DNA of 64,000 nucleotides from Batkoa obscura (lineage: Eukaryota; Entomophthoromycota; Entomophthoromycetes; Entomophthorales; Batkoaceae): the NCBI GenBank assembly GCA_030770535.1, contig JASVEC010000031.1, forward strand, positions 186,001-250,000, written 5' to 3'. The notes under the pieces are model-generated. The model was given only the letters and a program-made list of their open reading frames with translations. It was not told the DNA's origin and ran no database searches. This document shows, one piece after another, positions 11,379 through 22,764 of this stretch (position 1 is the stretch's first letter; each line of letters starts with the position of its first letter). Made by a program: the position numbers and the translations under genes.

Positions 11379-14300
11379 TTAAGCTATTATCTTTCTTTTC
11401 ACAGTAAATTTCTCATCTTCATCTACTTTTTTATTTTCTATCTCACCAAAGAAATTACTAGTTTGATTAAGTTGTATATTTCTTTGTAAAAATTTTAAAC
11501 CAGCTAAATTATAGCCAATAGCATCCTAAAATTAAAAATATAATTAATATCATAGGTTTATTATTATTGAATAATAATGATTACCTTTTGTCGATTTAAA
11601 CTTAATCTTAAACCTTCTTTAATTTGTTCCAAAAGTACTTTTAATACTTTGTTAGATACAATTTGTTGATGATAAACTTTTAATAATATATTTAACATTC
11701 TACTAATTAATGAAATACACCAATCCTATTTAAAAGTAGTAATAGATTAGATTAAATTTAAGTCTTTTTGTTTTATATTGATGTTTACCTTAGTAACCCA
11801 ATTAGGCACTAATTTTAATAAAGAAATAACTTTATCAAATGGAAGTACTAATAAAGCATCTTCCAAATCACTTGACTTGATTTTACGTATTACATTTAAC
11901 ACATATTGACTACCATCCATTTTCAATGCTGCTAAAATAGGATGTTGAGGTGGAGCTATACTTTTTTGTCCTTTTTCAAGCATCTAATAATATAATGTAA
12001 ATTTGATATTAATATATCATATCCATTTAACTCTATGATTTAGATCTTGTTTTAATTTACCTTATTATATTCCTCCCAATCACTAATTTCTCTATCTGAA
12101 ATTTCTAAGGCTTCAATAATTAATTCACCACCCTTTAAACTTTGCATTGTTTGTAAAGTTGGTTTTGAACTTTCTTCCAATTCATTGATATCCTCTTCAT
12201 TTTCTTTACTATTCTTTTTTTTATTATCCAATATACTAGCTTCAAATAATTCTTCTAGTTCTTTTTCCTTTTCTTCTTCTAAAAATAACTAAAATAATTT
12301 TATATTAATCTTCAATTATAATTGTATTATTATGAATATTCTCTTACTGGCTCATCTGTTCTTTCCCAAACTCTAATAGATCTATCTGCTGACCCAGTGA
12401 CTAAAAAAGTACCATATTGAGATAAGGCCATACACCAAATTTCATTATGATGACCCTCTAATTTCATTATGTTTTCAAACTAAAGAAATAACAATTAGTT
12501 ATCATTTTATTATAACATACATTAAATAAATTAAACCAAACTTACTTTATCCCCATCCCAATATTTAATCAATTTATCTTTTGAACAAGAAAAGAAATAA
12601 TGCGTATCTTTAACGAACTTAACTGTTGTAATAGCTTCTTGGTGAGCAAATAAAGATTTATGACAATCACCAAAATCTAAACCCCATATTTTTATATTTT
12701 TATCTGCTGAGGAAGTTACAATTAAATGATTATCTGTTGAAATATCCATGCTTAATACAGGTAACTAATAGAAATAAATTGGTTTTAAATAATAATTATT
12801 AAATAGTAAATGACCTACCTTATGACCATATAAAGATAAAAATAACTTTAAAGAATCTGTAAAAAACACTTTAACCGTAGTATCAATCATAGAAACTGCT
12901 AACAACTTTTGATCTGGCGAATATAACACACATAACACATCATCAGTCATTTGTAATGTTTTACTATGAGTTAAAGTTAATTGACGAGTAACTCGATCAG
13001 TGCCGTCCTAATATAAAATGATATAAGTAAATAAAAGTTTGATTTTTTTTATAATTTTTATAATTTACATCTATTTCTACTACTTTGGTATCTAAATCCC
13101 AAAATTTAACATCTTTGTCAGCAGACCCAGTTACAAATCCGTTTTTGTCTGGAGCTACATGAATGGACCAAATGCTTGCTTCATGAGCTTCAACTGATTC
13201 AATTAAACTAGCTGATGCTACATCAAATAATTCTAAATGTCCACTTTTTGTTCCTACTACAACCTAAATTAAAAATAAAAATATTAATAAAATTTCACCT
13301 TATTATATAAAGTGAATAATCCTCACTTACATGCCTATCCCCTGGTAAGAAGGTACAACAAACCGCAATACCACATTCAATCGTACGGATGCAAGTATTT
13401 GATTTTAAATTCCATATTTTTAATTCATTATTGGAACATGTAGCTAATAATTCATCATCTGAAGACATGGACATACTTCTAATATCGGATCGATGCCCTG
13501 GCATTTCTAAAGAGTATATACATTGTGCTTCGTTATCCTCTTCTTTTTTAACATTTAATGGACTTGTATGAACTTGTATTAAATTATTGTTTAATCCAAT
13601 TAATAATTGCATAGTTCCTTTACGAATCATATCGACATTGGGTAGTATATCAAAAGATTTGATTTTATCTTCACATGTGATACTATTGATTGTTAAGAAT
13701 AAATCACTTGCTAATATATCGCTTTCTTTAACATCATTGATATTTACTCCTTCAGCTAATTTATTTTTTTCTTTTAATCTCCTTAATCTACGAGTGATTT
13801 TCTTCTTGACTTCATCCATGGTACGGATTTTTTGGATTTCAATTGTTTTATCAGAACCCTAACAATATAAAAAACAAATTAGTATTTTTTATCAATTATT
13901 CAAAATAAATTAATTTTTACCCAAATAACCAAATATTGTTTTGTACAGTCTAACATAATACCCATAACTTTATCTTTACTTGATCTTTCTACTTCACCAT
14001 ATAATTTTACTATTGAAGTTTCCTCTAAATCCAATTCCAACACAGATTTGTCTAAAAGTTGAACATCTAATTTCCATAATTTTAAGTTTTGTTCATTTGA
14101 ACCTGTAAATAACCAGTTTCTATTTGCATCGAAATACATACTATTAACTTCTGTTTTATGGGCGATTATAGTTTGTATACAATGTTGTGTGGTTAGATCC
14201 CATACTTTTATTAAACTATCTTTCGCTCCAGAGATCAAATATTCCTTATTCCCAATAAAACTTACTTGTGTGATTTGGTTACGATGTCCTTTTAATCTAT

Positions 14301-14895
14301 TTATTTTATTTATTGTTATATACCTTCTTTTTATTGATGTTAATTTAAATTACCTATATAACCCACTTTCATTAACAATATCCCAAACAATAATATCTGT
14401 ATCTTTAGAACCAGATACTAATCTTAATGCATTTGTATCAAATTCTAAATAAGTAACTTCACTATGATGTCCATTAAATACGATCACACACTCATGAGTT
14501 GAGATATCCCAGATACGAATAACACCATTGGTATAACTAGTAAATGGGAACGTTAATTTTTTATTCTATAATAGTTATAATAAAAAACTTTACCCAGCCG
14601 CAAGTAATCTAGCATCATTGCTTTTAGTCAAAAATGATACTTCATGCTTAATATCTGGATCGGCGAAAGTAGCTATCTATAAAATTAAAGAGATTAGAAA
14701 TTCAAATTCTTATTTTAAAAAAAGTTATCAATTGTTACTCACCTCTACTCCCTTTTTAATATCCCATAATTTAATACTTTCTAAAGCTGGAAGGAAGGCG
14801 AGTTTGCCGCTATTGTCATGGATCACATTAGATTTATACGAATTGATGATACCAAAGGTACTAGTTGGTACATATTTTAAATATTGTTTGACCAT
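11379..14895 (-). CDS. UTP12: U3 snoRNP WD40 protein Utp12 (WDR3)
   Basis: Thirteen exons (14895-14743, 14676-14594, 14536-14354, 14296-13921, 13858-13331, 13263-13069, 13007-12819, 12764-12546, 12479-12348, 12288-12061, 11983-11789, 11725-11585, 11525-11379) join without a frame break to 922 residues, close to the 943 of yeast and human. The start [17 protein letters not shown] and [14 protein letters not shown] is the family N-terminus. About a dozen WD repeats form two propellers ([42 protein letters not shown]), with an acidic/basic insert between them ([18 protein letters not shown]). The last four exons are the helical Utp12 domain. It works in the nucleolus in the UTP-B part of the small-subunit processome, in pre-18S rRNA cleavage. 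Its 3' end faces that of the UGT gene 89 bp away. Confidence 0.95.
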
Positions 14896-15881
14896 TTTTT
14901 AGAGAACTTCTATTTCTATTTATCTATTTGAATTATGCTTGTTGATGTTATCTATTCGAACTTGAGTACGTATTTTTTATAAACTTTAAGCTGTTAAATA
15001 ATAGTCTATAAAAGTTTCCTTTTTTTAATAAAATTGAAGGTTCAACTTTTATAAAAAAATATAGAAATGGTTTGAGTTCAAAATTTTAAATTTGTTTATT
15101 TCGAGATCAAAAAATTGCAGTATCTTTAAATAACTTATAGAAGATTTATTCTTAAAAATAAATTAATAGGCTTTATCATTTAAAAAATTATAATGCAGCT
15201 GTAACCTTAAAATGACACATTATATTTTCTATGTTATTTTATACAGCTTACTATAATTTATTAATCATAACTTTTAACATTTGATATAAATTAATCTTTA
15301 AAAAGCCTTTAATGGTAATAAAAATATAGGAATGTTTTTTACTGTTGTCCTTTTTTGTTATTTTTAAATTGAAATAATTAACCAATCCAGTTATCCAAGT
15401 TCGAGTATGTGTTAACTAGCAATGAATTTTATAATTAGCTATTTATATTGTTGTGCTATTTTATCGTTTCATGCCTAATTTTTTATTATAAAATCAATAG
15501 TTAACTATACATGTTTAAGCTTGGACAACTATACCAGTTAATTAATTTTTAATTTTAAGTAGTAAAAATGGGCAATTGGTAAAAAAACATTCTCATGTTT
15601 TTTTAACTCATCAAGTTAACAATATAGCTGTTTAAACTCAAAAGTGTACTTTATAGTGATGGTTTTTCTAATCAATATACTGTACTGTTACACTAATTTG
15701 AACCTTGATGTTTAAGTATTTATTTCTAAATGAATAATCGATTGGTTCATATGTGGACTTAAATACCTTTAAACAAATCTATAGAGATTTAATATTATCA
15801 TTAAATTATTAATACAAAACAGTTAATAAGTAACATACAAATATACTCTAGTAATAAAATTTATTATTTTTCTTAATAGCC
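14896..15881. other. Intergenic; one hairpin element
   Basis: Upstream of UTP12 and downstream of the aminoacylase gene. Apart from the hairpin element at 15330-15596 nothing is recognised. Confidence 0.55.
15330..15596. mobile_element. Hairpin miniature element, family 2, copy 2
   Basis: Left arm AGGAATGTTTTTTACTG, right arm TTGGTAAAAAAACATTCTC; arms are inverted relatives over roughly 90 bp (CCAGTTATCCAAGTTCGAG against its complement near 15520). Matches 6495-6757. Confidence 0.65.
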
Positions 15882-17531
15882 TCACTCCACTAAATTAAAC
15901 AATTCTGGTAATACATAAACAAAGAACTCAATACCTCCAATCACTGAGTTTGAATTCAAGAACTCATCATTACCATGCGCTGTGTCCTGTTGAAAATTAA
16001 TAGGTGTTAAACCAATTGAAAACAAGCCTTTTTCTCTTAAATATCGAAGATCACTACTACCTGGAAAGATGGTCATAGTTATAGGTTTATTACTATTTAA
16101 ATAAATATATTAATATAATCCTAAAGATAAAAAATCTATTAATTATTACATCTCTTTTGCTTTTTTTTCTAAAATTGACCAAAATGGGTTGCCTTTATAT
16201 TCACTTTGGTATACTTTATCATTAAAAAGAAACTCAATTTCAACCTCGGATTCTTTGCCCCAAGTTTGAATGTCCTTTTTTAATTTCACTAAATCTTCAA
16301 TAGGTGTAGCTCGAACATCAAAATAAGCTATGACTTTATCTGGGACTACATTAAATGTTTTTCCACTTTGAAGTATATTTAAATTACTAGTGGTAACTTC
16401 ACCTAATGTAAAATTTTGTAATATCATTTTATTCTCTTCAATTGTTCGATAGTGTTTCATTCTAAGTTTAAATTGATCCTAATTATTTTTATGTTAAATT
16501 ATTAGTTAATGGTTGGTATAAAGTATTAAACTACCATTTTATCTAAGGCCAAATGAGTTATAAATTTAGAGCCATGACCTGTGTTCCCACGTGCTATGGC
16601 TTTAAAACCTCTATTATTTATAATTATACCTTGTTCGATAATAATAATACTAATAACCCTTACCTTCTCACTCTCTCTGTATAAAACCCCCAAACTCTAG
16701 TATCATTGGTAGTAAGACCTAAAAAATAATTAAAAAATCCAATCAAAAATATTCAACATTTAATTACCTTCCCCTAATGCTAATGCCACCTCGCCCACAT
16801 TTTCCTTCCAGAATGTTGAATTCAATATACACCCCATACCTCTTTTGCCACCACTTTCTTCATCACTGACAATCAATACATGTACATCTCTTAGAAATCC
16901 ATTCGGATATAGATTTTTTAATTGTCGTATGCTCTCTAAGTGAATTACACCTAATCCTTTATTGTCTGTTGCTCCTCGGCCATAAATTTTAACCTTTCCA
17001 TTTTTCCCTTTGACAATTGTTTTATTAAAAGCTGGAAAGTGCCACTCATTCTAAAAATAGTGAGAAATTGACCATATTTTTTATTATGCTGCTAAATAAT
17101 AAAATTTTACCTCAACTGCAGGTACTACATCCATATGAGAATTTAATAAAATGGATGGTAGACTACTGTTTTTCCCTAACAGTGTGAGTAATACGGAAGG
17201 ATAATTAGATGGTGAGCACTATTGTGAATAGTGAGTTTAGTTTAATATAACGGGTTGACGTAGAAATTACTTTGAATAAATTGAAGGTTAAATTTAATTC
17301 TTTAGCATAGTTTTGTAAGTAGGCAACAGTACTATTGTAATTTGGATTAGGTTCTGCAGTGTTGAATTGGATATATTGGCTTAACTTATCAACTGCTTGT
17401 TGCTTTGAACTTTCACTGAGTTTGTGGTAAAAATTGCGTGAGTTTTTGATACTAGTTTGTCTAAAAAATGAGCTAGAGATTGAAATTGAACATTGAATGA
17501 AGACTGAAATTAAAATATAAAAATAAATCAT
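15882..17531 (-). CDS. Secreted aminoacylase-1-like M20 metallopeptidase
   Basis: Seven exons (17531-17271, 17218-17111, 17050-16768, 16718-16664, 16610-16535, 16478-16150, 16092-15882) give 440 residues. Metal site residues of the M20 family are present: NSHMDVVP (His115, Asp117), GRGATDNKG (Asp152), SDEESGG (catalytic Glu and ligand), and the C-terminal TAHGNDEF (His). The lid domain has NTGHGSKF. The ending FPGSSDLRYLREKG matches ACY1 (N-acyl-amino-acid amidohydrolase), which hydrolyses N-acylated amino acids. Unlike cytosolic ACY1 it starts with a hydrophobic signal-like segment, so it is probably secreted or vacuolar. It is the left copy of a duplicated pair with ASE1; the other copy is a pseudogene at 22765-24332. 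Confidence 0.85.
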
Positions 17532-17852
17532 TTCTAAAAAAACTCAAATTTTAAGACACAAGTTTGACCCTTATTTATACTTTTGTTTAAACTCGAATTA
17601 TTCTTAGACTAAATTTATCTTTGTAGCTTTTTTAAATAAATGTATCATTACAATAATATCAATTTCACAGAACACAAGTATTTTAACAATGATATAAATT
17701 TATAACTTAGTGATAATAAAACATCATTTCATAAATTTTAATAAATGGTTACAATTTAGTATAAATAATAAATAATAATTTAATAGATTAGATTAATTTA
17801 ACTTGAATAACTAATTTTCCTTTCATCCTTAAAGAGCCAGCTTCGGACAAAT
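17532..17852. other. Short intergenic spacer
   Basis: 321 bp between ASE1 (3' end) and the M20 gene (5' end), both on the minus strand. In the duplicate this spacer is about 1 kb because of insertions. Nothing else seen. Confidence 0.55.
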
Positions 17853-20800
17853 CTAAATAACTAAACTTGGAGCAAACTGAACATTTCTACTCTTTAAAGC
17901 AGTAGCAGGTCTTGTAGCACCACCAAATTTTGATTTCGGACGAGGATTAAAAATTGCTTTCGTTCTCCCAATTTCTGCCATTGAAGTTTTTGGCCTTAAA
18001 CCTAATTTTGAAGCAGTCGATGAAAACTTGCTGTCATTATCAGCCTGTATAGACTTAATTTTAGCTTGAGAAGAAATAGTATGTTGGAATGGACTCGAGG
18101 CTCTAATACTGATTCTTGGAGATATGTTAGTTCTAGCTACTGGTATTTTGGTGGCTGTATGTGGTGTAGTAGCTCTCATAGATATTGGGGTTTTAATCAC
18201 AGTACGTGATGAATTGGGTTTGTTAGCTATTGGCATTTTAGTAATAATACGTAAAGCGTTACTTTTATTGGGTATTGGCGTTTCACCAATAACATCTGAT
18301 GTCCCAGTTCTCATATCTGCTACAGTTTTAGTAGCTGTAAGTGGGGTACTAGTTTTAGTAGCGATTAGTGTTTTAGTTGTAGAACAAGCCATATTGATTT
18401 TGACAGCTACTGGTGCTTTATTAGTACTCTGTAGCGTACTAGCTTTTATAGTCATTGATCCTTTAGTAACAGTACATATATTACTAGTTCTGGCACCTAA
18501 TGAGGCTTTAGTAGTATTGAAAGATACATTAGCTTTAGTAGCTACTGGAGTTTTGGTAGAAGTATGTGACGTGATACTTTTCATAGGTATTGCTGTTTTG
18601 GTACTAATATGCGATGGTCTGGTTTTGCTAACTATTGGTATTTTGGCTGCGGTGCGTAAAGTGCTAGCCTTGACATCTAGTGAAACATTCGCGGTATTAT
18701 GAGCTGCATTAGCTTTAGTGTTCACTGACGTTTTAATACCAATGCGCGATGTATTACTTTTTTTAACTACTAGAGTTTTGGTATGAGTGTGTGGAGCGCT
18801 GGCTTTGGTAGTTCCCAAAGATTTGTCAGCAGGGTTGGCCTTAGTTTGTTCTGACTTTACATTGTGAGCCGGTTCTGTATTTAAGCTTATTTTTATTTGT
18901 GATTTGGTGCCTAATTTTGATTGGACTTTCTCTTTGATAGGGAGTGGCTTCGTTTCATTAAACTGATTTCGATCACTATCTTTTAATACGTTTTGAACTG
19001 ATAAGATACTATTATTGGTATGATTAATAAGATTACCAATAGTTAAGGTTTCAGATGAAGATTTAAGAATAAGGGATGATGTTAAACAACTATCCGACTC
19101 CATTGAATCTGATTCATCATATGAGATATCAAGCCTGGAATTACTTACAATAGATGAACTACGAGAACTCAAGCTAGATTTAGGGATGGGAGTTGATGTT
19201 CGGCAATTATCGAATTCTATTGAATCTGCTTCTTCGTCAAAAGCACTAAGCTTTATACTGTTACAAACAGATAATCTACGAGGATTAAAAGTTGCTTTAG
19301 ATGGCGATACTTCAGATTCTGATTCAAGAGATTTTTGAAGTGGAGTATTGGTATTTGATTTCTCAATTGCATGGAGATCAATCTTCAATCTATTTCCTTC
19401 ATAAGCGGCATTATCAGCACCTATGATTTCCACATTATCCCTCTTACGTTGAACTGAACTTTGGAGAATTGTCAAGAAGTGCCCACCTTCGAATAGAAAA
19501 GGCTTATGATATCTACTTTCATACAACTTAACTAGTTCAGTAAGTGAATCCTCAAGTCTTCCAAGTTTTGGATAATTTTCTTTACGGAACTTTTCTTCAG
19601 CCGCAAAATTTAAAGAATTTCCCTCAAAACGATGATTATTTTCCTTAGTAAGCTTGCTTTCATACTCACGTAAGCTATCGATGATAAGTTTACGCTCACA
19701 AATCCTATCATAGATTTCAGGTGCATTTTCAAGCTGGAATTTTTGAGTATGATATTCATTATACATCAATTCTAATGTTTCGAGTGAAATAGCCCTACTT
19801 TTGATATATTTTATACTTTTTTCAATATTTCCTTTAGATATACTACTTTCTTTCCACAACTTCTCGAGTTTGTTCAAGAGATCTCGATGGAGTGTTTCTT
19901 TATTATCATTTATCTGCTGTAATGCTTCAGTAATTGCATAGCTAAGCTTTTGAGAAAATATTTTTCCATTTGGCTTTAATACATTTTCCTGCTTTTCTAG
20001 TGGTACATTACCGATTCGGTAAAGCCTTTTAAGCTCTTCATACGTTTCCTCTTCTGTGAGTCCCTCTTCTTGAATATCAATATTCTGATTGGTATTGTTT
20101 TGTATTTCAATTGTAATCTCACTCTTCTTAATAAGTATTTTGATAACTGGGATTGATAGATTTAGGATGTCTTTTTCTGTTACCTTGGAATACCAATCGT
20201 AAAATAGATGCTTCTCATCAGGACAGCATGGTCCATGTTCATGTATTGACTCTACATTAACTTCATTAGGAAGATCAGATTGAAATAAAATTTCTAGTGC
20301 AATATCAATATCATCTTTTTCAGTAGGGGTTATACACAAAGTATTCCATTTGTGAAATATCCATGATACAGATATGTTGAAACTATTGATTCTTTCTGTC
20401 TTGATCATAGATAGTCTAGAGGCTTCATTGATTATGGGATTATAAATATGTGAACTGACATCGGTTAAAGAACAGTTGGTGAATTCGGGGTTGATATAAA
20501 CCTCGGGACCAATTAACTGAGATTGATTATATGCTTCTTGGATAGTTACTCTACGAGCAGATATTTCGTTTTTAAGATTAGTCAAGTTATTGATAAGTTT
20601 AGGTTTGATTAGGTATGGTGATTGGCTATTACAAAAATGTATTACAGAGATATAATCGTCTACATCTCGGTTCAAAACTGAACAAAGCTCTTCGATCTCT
20701 AGGAAATAGTCTTGAATCTCAGACTTAGATTGCTCCAACTCATGCTCTTCATTCAAAATGATCTTTTTAAACTCTTTGACTATTGGTAAAAGTTTTGACC

Positions 20801-20948
20801 AAAAGGGATTAATGTCATCACTACCTTCAATATTAGTTAAATAGCCTTGATGAGACCAGAAATTTTTTAGATGTGTAAGTGACTCGCTCAAGTGAATTTT
20901 TAGTTGTTCTTCAGCTGTAGTACAATTGGAGAACTCTTGTCTTTGCAT
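17853..20948 (-). CDS. ASE1: Ase1/PRC1/MAP65 microtubule-bundling protein, paralog A
   Basis: Intronless, 1031 residues. The N-terminal two thirds are a long alpha-helical rod of the MAP65/Ase1 family: NEEHELEQSKSEIQDYFLE, ELCSVLNRDVDDYI, then the spectrin-like microtubule-binding end with KLGRLEDSLTELVKLYESRY. Family members cross-link antiparallel microtubules in the anaphase spindle midzone. The C-terminal region after about residue 700 is unusual: some 14 units of about 20 residues built around TKTPxxxKxxxSxxT, rich in Lys, Thr and Ser, giving a basic disordered tail that may bind tubulin and carry phosphosites. Residues 64-284 are encoded by a tract nearly identical to paralog B. Start at 20948 agrees with the paralog start. 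Confidence 0.85.
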   Translation of the reverse strand: MQRQEFSNCTTAEEQLKIHLSESLTHLKNFWSHQGYLTNIEGSDDINPFWSKLLPIVKEFKKIILNEEHELEQSKSEIQDYFLEIEELCSVLNRDVDDYISVIHFCNSQSPYLIKPKLINNLTNLKNEISARRVTIQEAYNQSQLIGPEVYINPEFTNCSLTDVSSHIYNPIINEASRLSMIKTERINSFNISVSWIFHKWNTLCITPTEKDDIDIALEILFQSDLPNEVNVESIHEHGPCCPDEKHLFYDWYSKVTEKDILNLSIPVIKILIKKSEITIEIQNNTNQNIDIQEEGLTEEETYEELKRLYRIGNVPLEKQENVLKPNGKIFSQKLSYAITEALQQINDNKETLHRDLLNKLEKLWKESSISKGNIEKSIKYIKSRAISLETLELMYNEYHTQKFQLENAPEIYDRICERKLIIDSLREYESKLTKENNHRFEGNSLNFAAEEKFRKENYPKLGRLEDSLTELVKLYESRYHKPFLFEGGHFLTILQSSVQRKRDNVEIIGADNAAYEGNRLKIDLHAIEKSNTNTPLQKSLESESEVSPSKATFNPRRLSVCNSIKLSAFDEEADSIEFDNCRTSTPIPKSSLSSRSSSIVSNSRLDISYDESDSMESDSCLTSSLILKSSSETLTIGNLINHTNNSILSVQNVLKDSDRNQFNETKPLPIKEKVQSKLGTKSQIKISLNTEPAHNVKSEQTKANPADKSLGTTKASAPHTHTKTLVVKKSNTSRIGIKTSVNTKANAAHNTANVSLDVKASTLRTAAKIPIVSKTRPSHISTKTAIPMKSITSHTSTKTPVATKANVSFNTTKASLGARTSNICTVTKGSMTIKASTLQSTNKAPVAVKINMACSTTKTLIATKTSTPLTATKTVADMRTGTSDVIGETPIPNKSNALRIITKMPIANKPNSSRTVIKTPISMRATTPHTATKIPVARTNISPRISIRASSPFQHTISSQAKIKSIQADNDSKFSSTASKLGLRPKTSMAEIGRTKAIFNPRPKSKFGGATRPATALKSRNVQFAPSLVI
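18090..18800 (-). repeat. Coding minisatellite in ASE1-A
   Basis: About 60-bp degenerate units encode the T-K-T-P repeats of the ASE1-A tail, roughly 12-14 units. Paralog B has only one or two such units, so the array grew or shrank after duplication. The repeat also makes a long stop-free antisense frame, which is not a gene. Confidence 0.75.
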
Positions 20949-22764
20949 TTCAAAGTAAAATAATAAAAATAATAAAAAGAAATCAAAAAATGATTAAAAA
21001 ATTAACAGAGAGTTGAGACTTTTATATTGATCTATTAACTGTTTAATGGATTTTATAAGTGACAGTGAAAACTTGTTTATTTAAATACATGATTAATTAT
21101 GCATTGGCCAATAAATTATAGGTAATAAATTGAAAGTAGCATATTTGATTTGATAGGTTAATTACAACTTGTTTTTTGACAAAATTTTCAATACATTTCC
21201 TTTTTTAATTTTAAGCGAGTAAATTTAATTTTTTGATAAAAGACGTTATTGATTGAGAAAACAAGATGATTAAGATATAAAATAAACTATAACGACTATC
21301 GTATTAAAATTAAAAGATCATTTGAGATTACAATTTTCAACATAAACAAACTGTTTCAACATATAGCCACAAAATAAATTTGATAAATTCCAAGGACTTA
21401 TTACTATTTTTTTTATAAAACTTTTAATTTTGCCGCTTGTGAGTTTGAGTGTTCAAATGATAAATTCATAAAGTATAATCAATATGGAAACAACCTTAGT
21501 TTGTTAATAAAAATACAAACAATGCTAATAGATGTCTAAATTTTATTTTTTAATATTTACAAAATAATTTTCAAAAAAATGAGTTTTAGATAAAACACTA
21601 CAACCTATATAAATAGCAAATATAAATCGGTTAAAAATAGAGTAAAATAATAGATTTTTCCATAGATTCCCTCTTCTTGTTTAGCAAAGAGCAAGGATGC
21701 TCATTTAGTTTATTATTTGAATTATCTTGACTCCAAAAATAAAACATTTGTGAGTCCTCCTCCAAAGTTTTTTAATACAAAGATTGTCACTGTAAGCAAT
21801 AAATTTTTGAATTTCAATATGGAATCAATTTTACAGCATGAAATAAAACTTCCAATAAATATCACTGTTTTTTAATTATATGGCCATTTTTTTCAATAAG
21901 AATTTATTAGATCTAAAAATAGTAGCTTTTTTATATTGTATATTTTTATTGTGTAACTTTATTATACTAGAGTTTTTCTTTGGCAATGAGTAACTAAGAA
22001 TTCAACTTTCCACTAGATTTCTTGTTAATTTAATGAGGGAATAAACTTGATTAAATTATTAAGCAATCAGATGTATTCCTAATGATACTGTATGGGACTA
22101 TACTCAATGTATTTTAGTCCACTTCAATTCAAGACCTAGGGGGCATCATAGACAACTCTTATTAAGGATGTAAAGTATAGTTTACGGAAAGTGTAACAAA
22201 TGTAAGTTGAACGACTAAATGGTTTATTCAACCTTATGGTTGATAATAAAATGTTTAGCTGTACCAGGATTTTCCACAACAAATAATGGAATAAGCACTT
22301 TCGATTACTTGGCTGTATATGTTGAATGATCAAATGAGTGTTAGAAGCACACTTTCATGGGAAGTAATTCACTGCTTCCAAACACATTTATCATTTGTTT
22401 ATACGATAATCATATCTAATTTCCTTTTAAAGTGATTGATACTAGCTTAAATGCTACATTAAACTTATATAAAGTATCACAATGTTTTTAATGCACCACG
22501 TTTATAGTAAGAAAGAACTATAAAAGGATGATGATTTAGTATTTAATGCAGCAACTAATAAGTTATAGTTAACTTTTTATAAGATACCTTAAACACTAAT
22601 TTACTGTTATACGTAAAAAAGACATTCAATAAGTTTATTTAACCAAAAATTTTGTAGCTTTTATTTACTTTATTTTCAAATATATTAAAGGTTTTGTTTA
22701 AAATAATGATTCGTTACGAACTATCTTACTCTCCTAATAAATTTTATTGCTGTTCAAAACTTAT
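20949..22764. other. ASE1-A promoter and spacer
   Basis: The first about 460 bp (to roughly 21415) align with the region upstream of paralog B (28060-28480), so the duplication includes the promoter. Beyond that no ORF or repeat is recognised. Confidence 0.55.
21103..21112. promoter_or_regulatory. Palindromic CCAAT box upstream of ASE1-A
   Basis: ATTGGCCAAT lies 155 bp upstream of the ATG. The duplicate promoter keeps GCCAATA at 28187, in an aligned stretch that otherwise diverged. A CCAAT-binding (HAP/NF-Y type) role is inferred. Confidence 0.4.

Noticed and set aside
18124-18702. 192-codon open frame on the plus strand
   Set aside because: Antisense shadow of the ASE1-A repeat array; the hydrophobic, repetitive translation mirrors the repeat period.
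22136-22333. 65-codon minus-strand ORF upstream of ASE1-A
   Set aside because: No family likeness, no repeat in the duplicate unit, composition like surrounding spacer.
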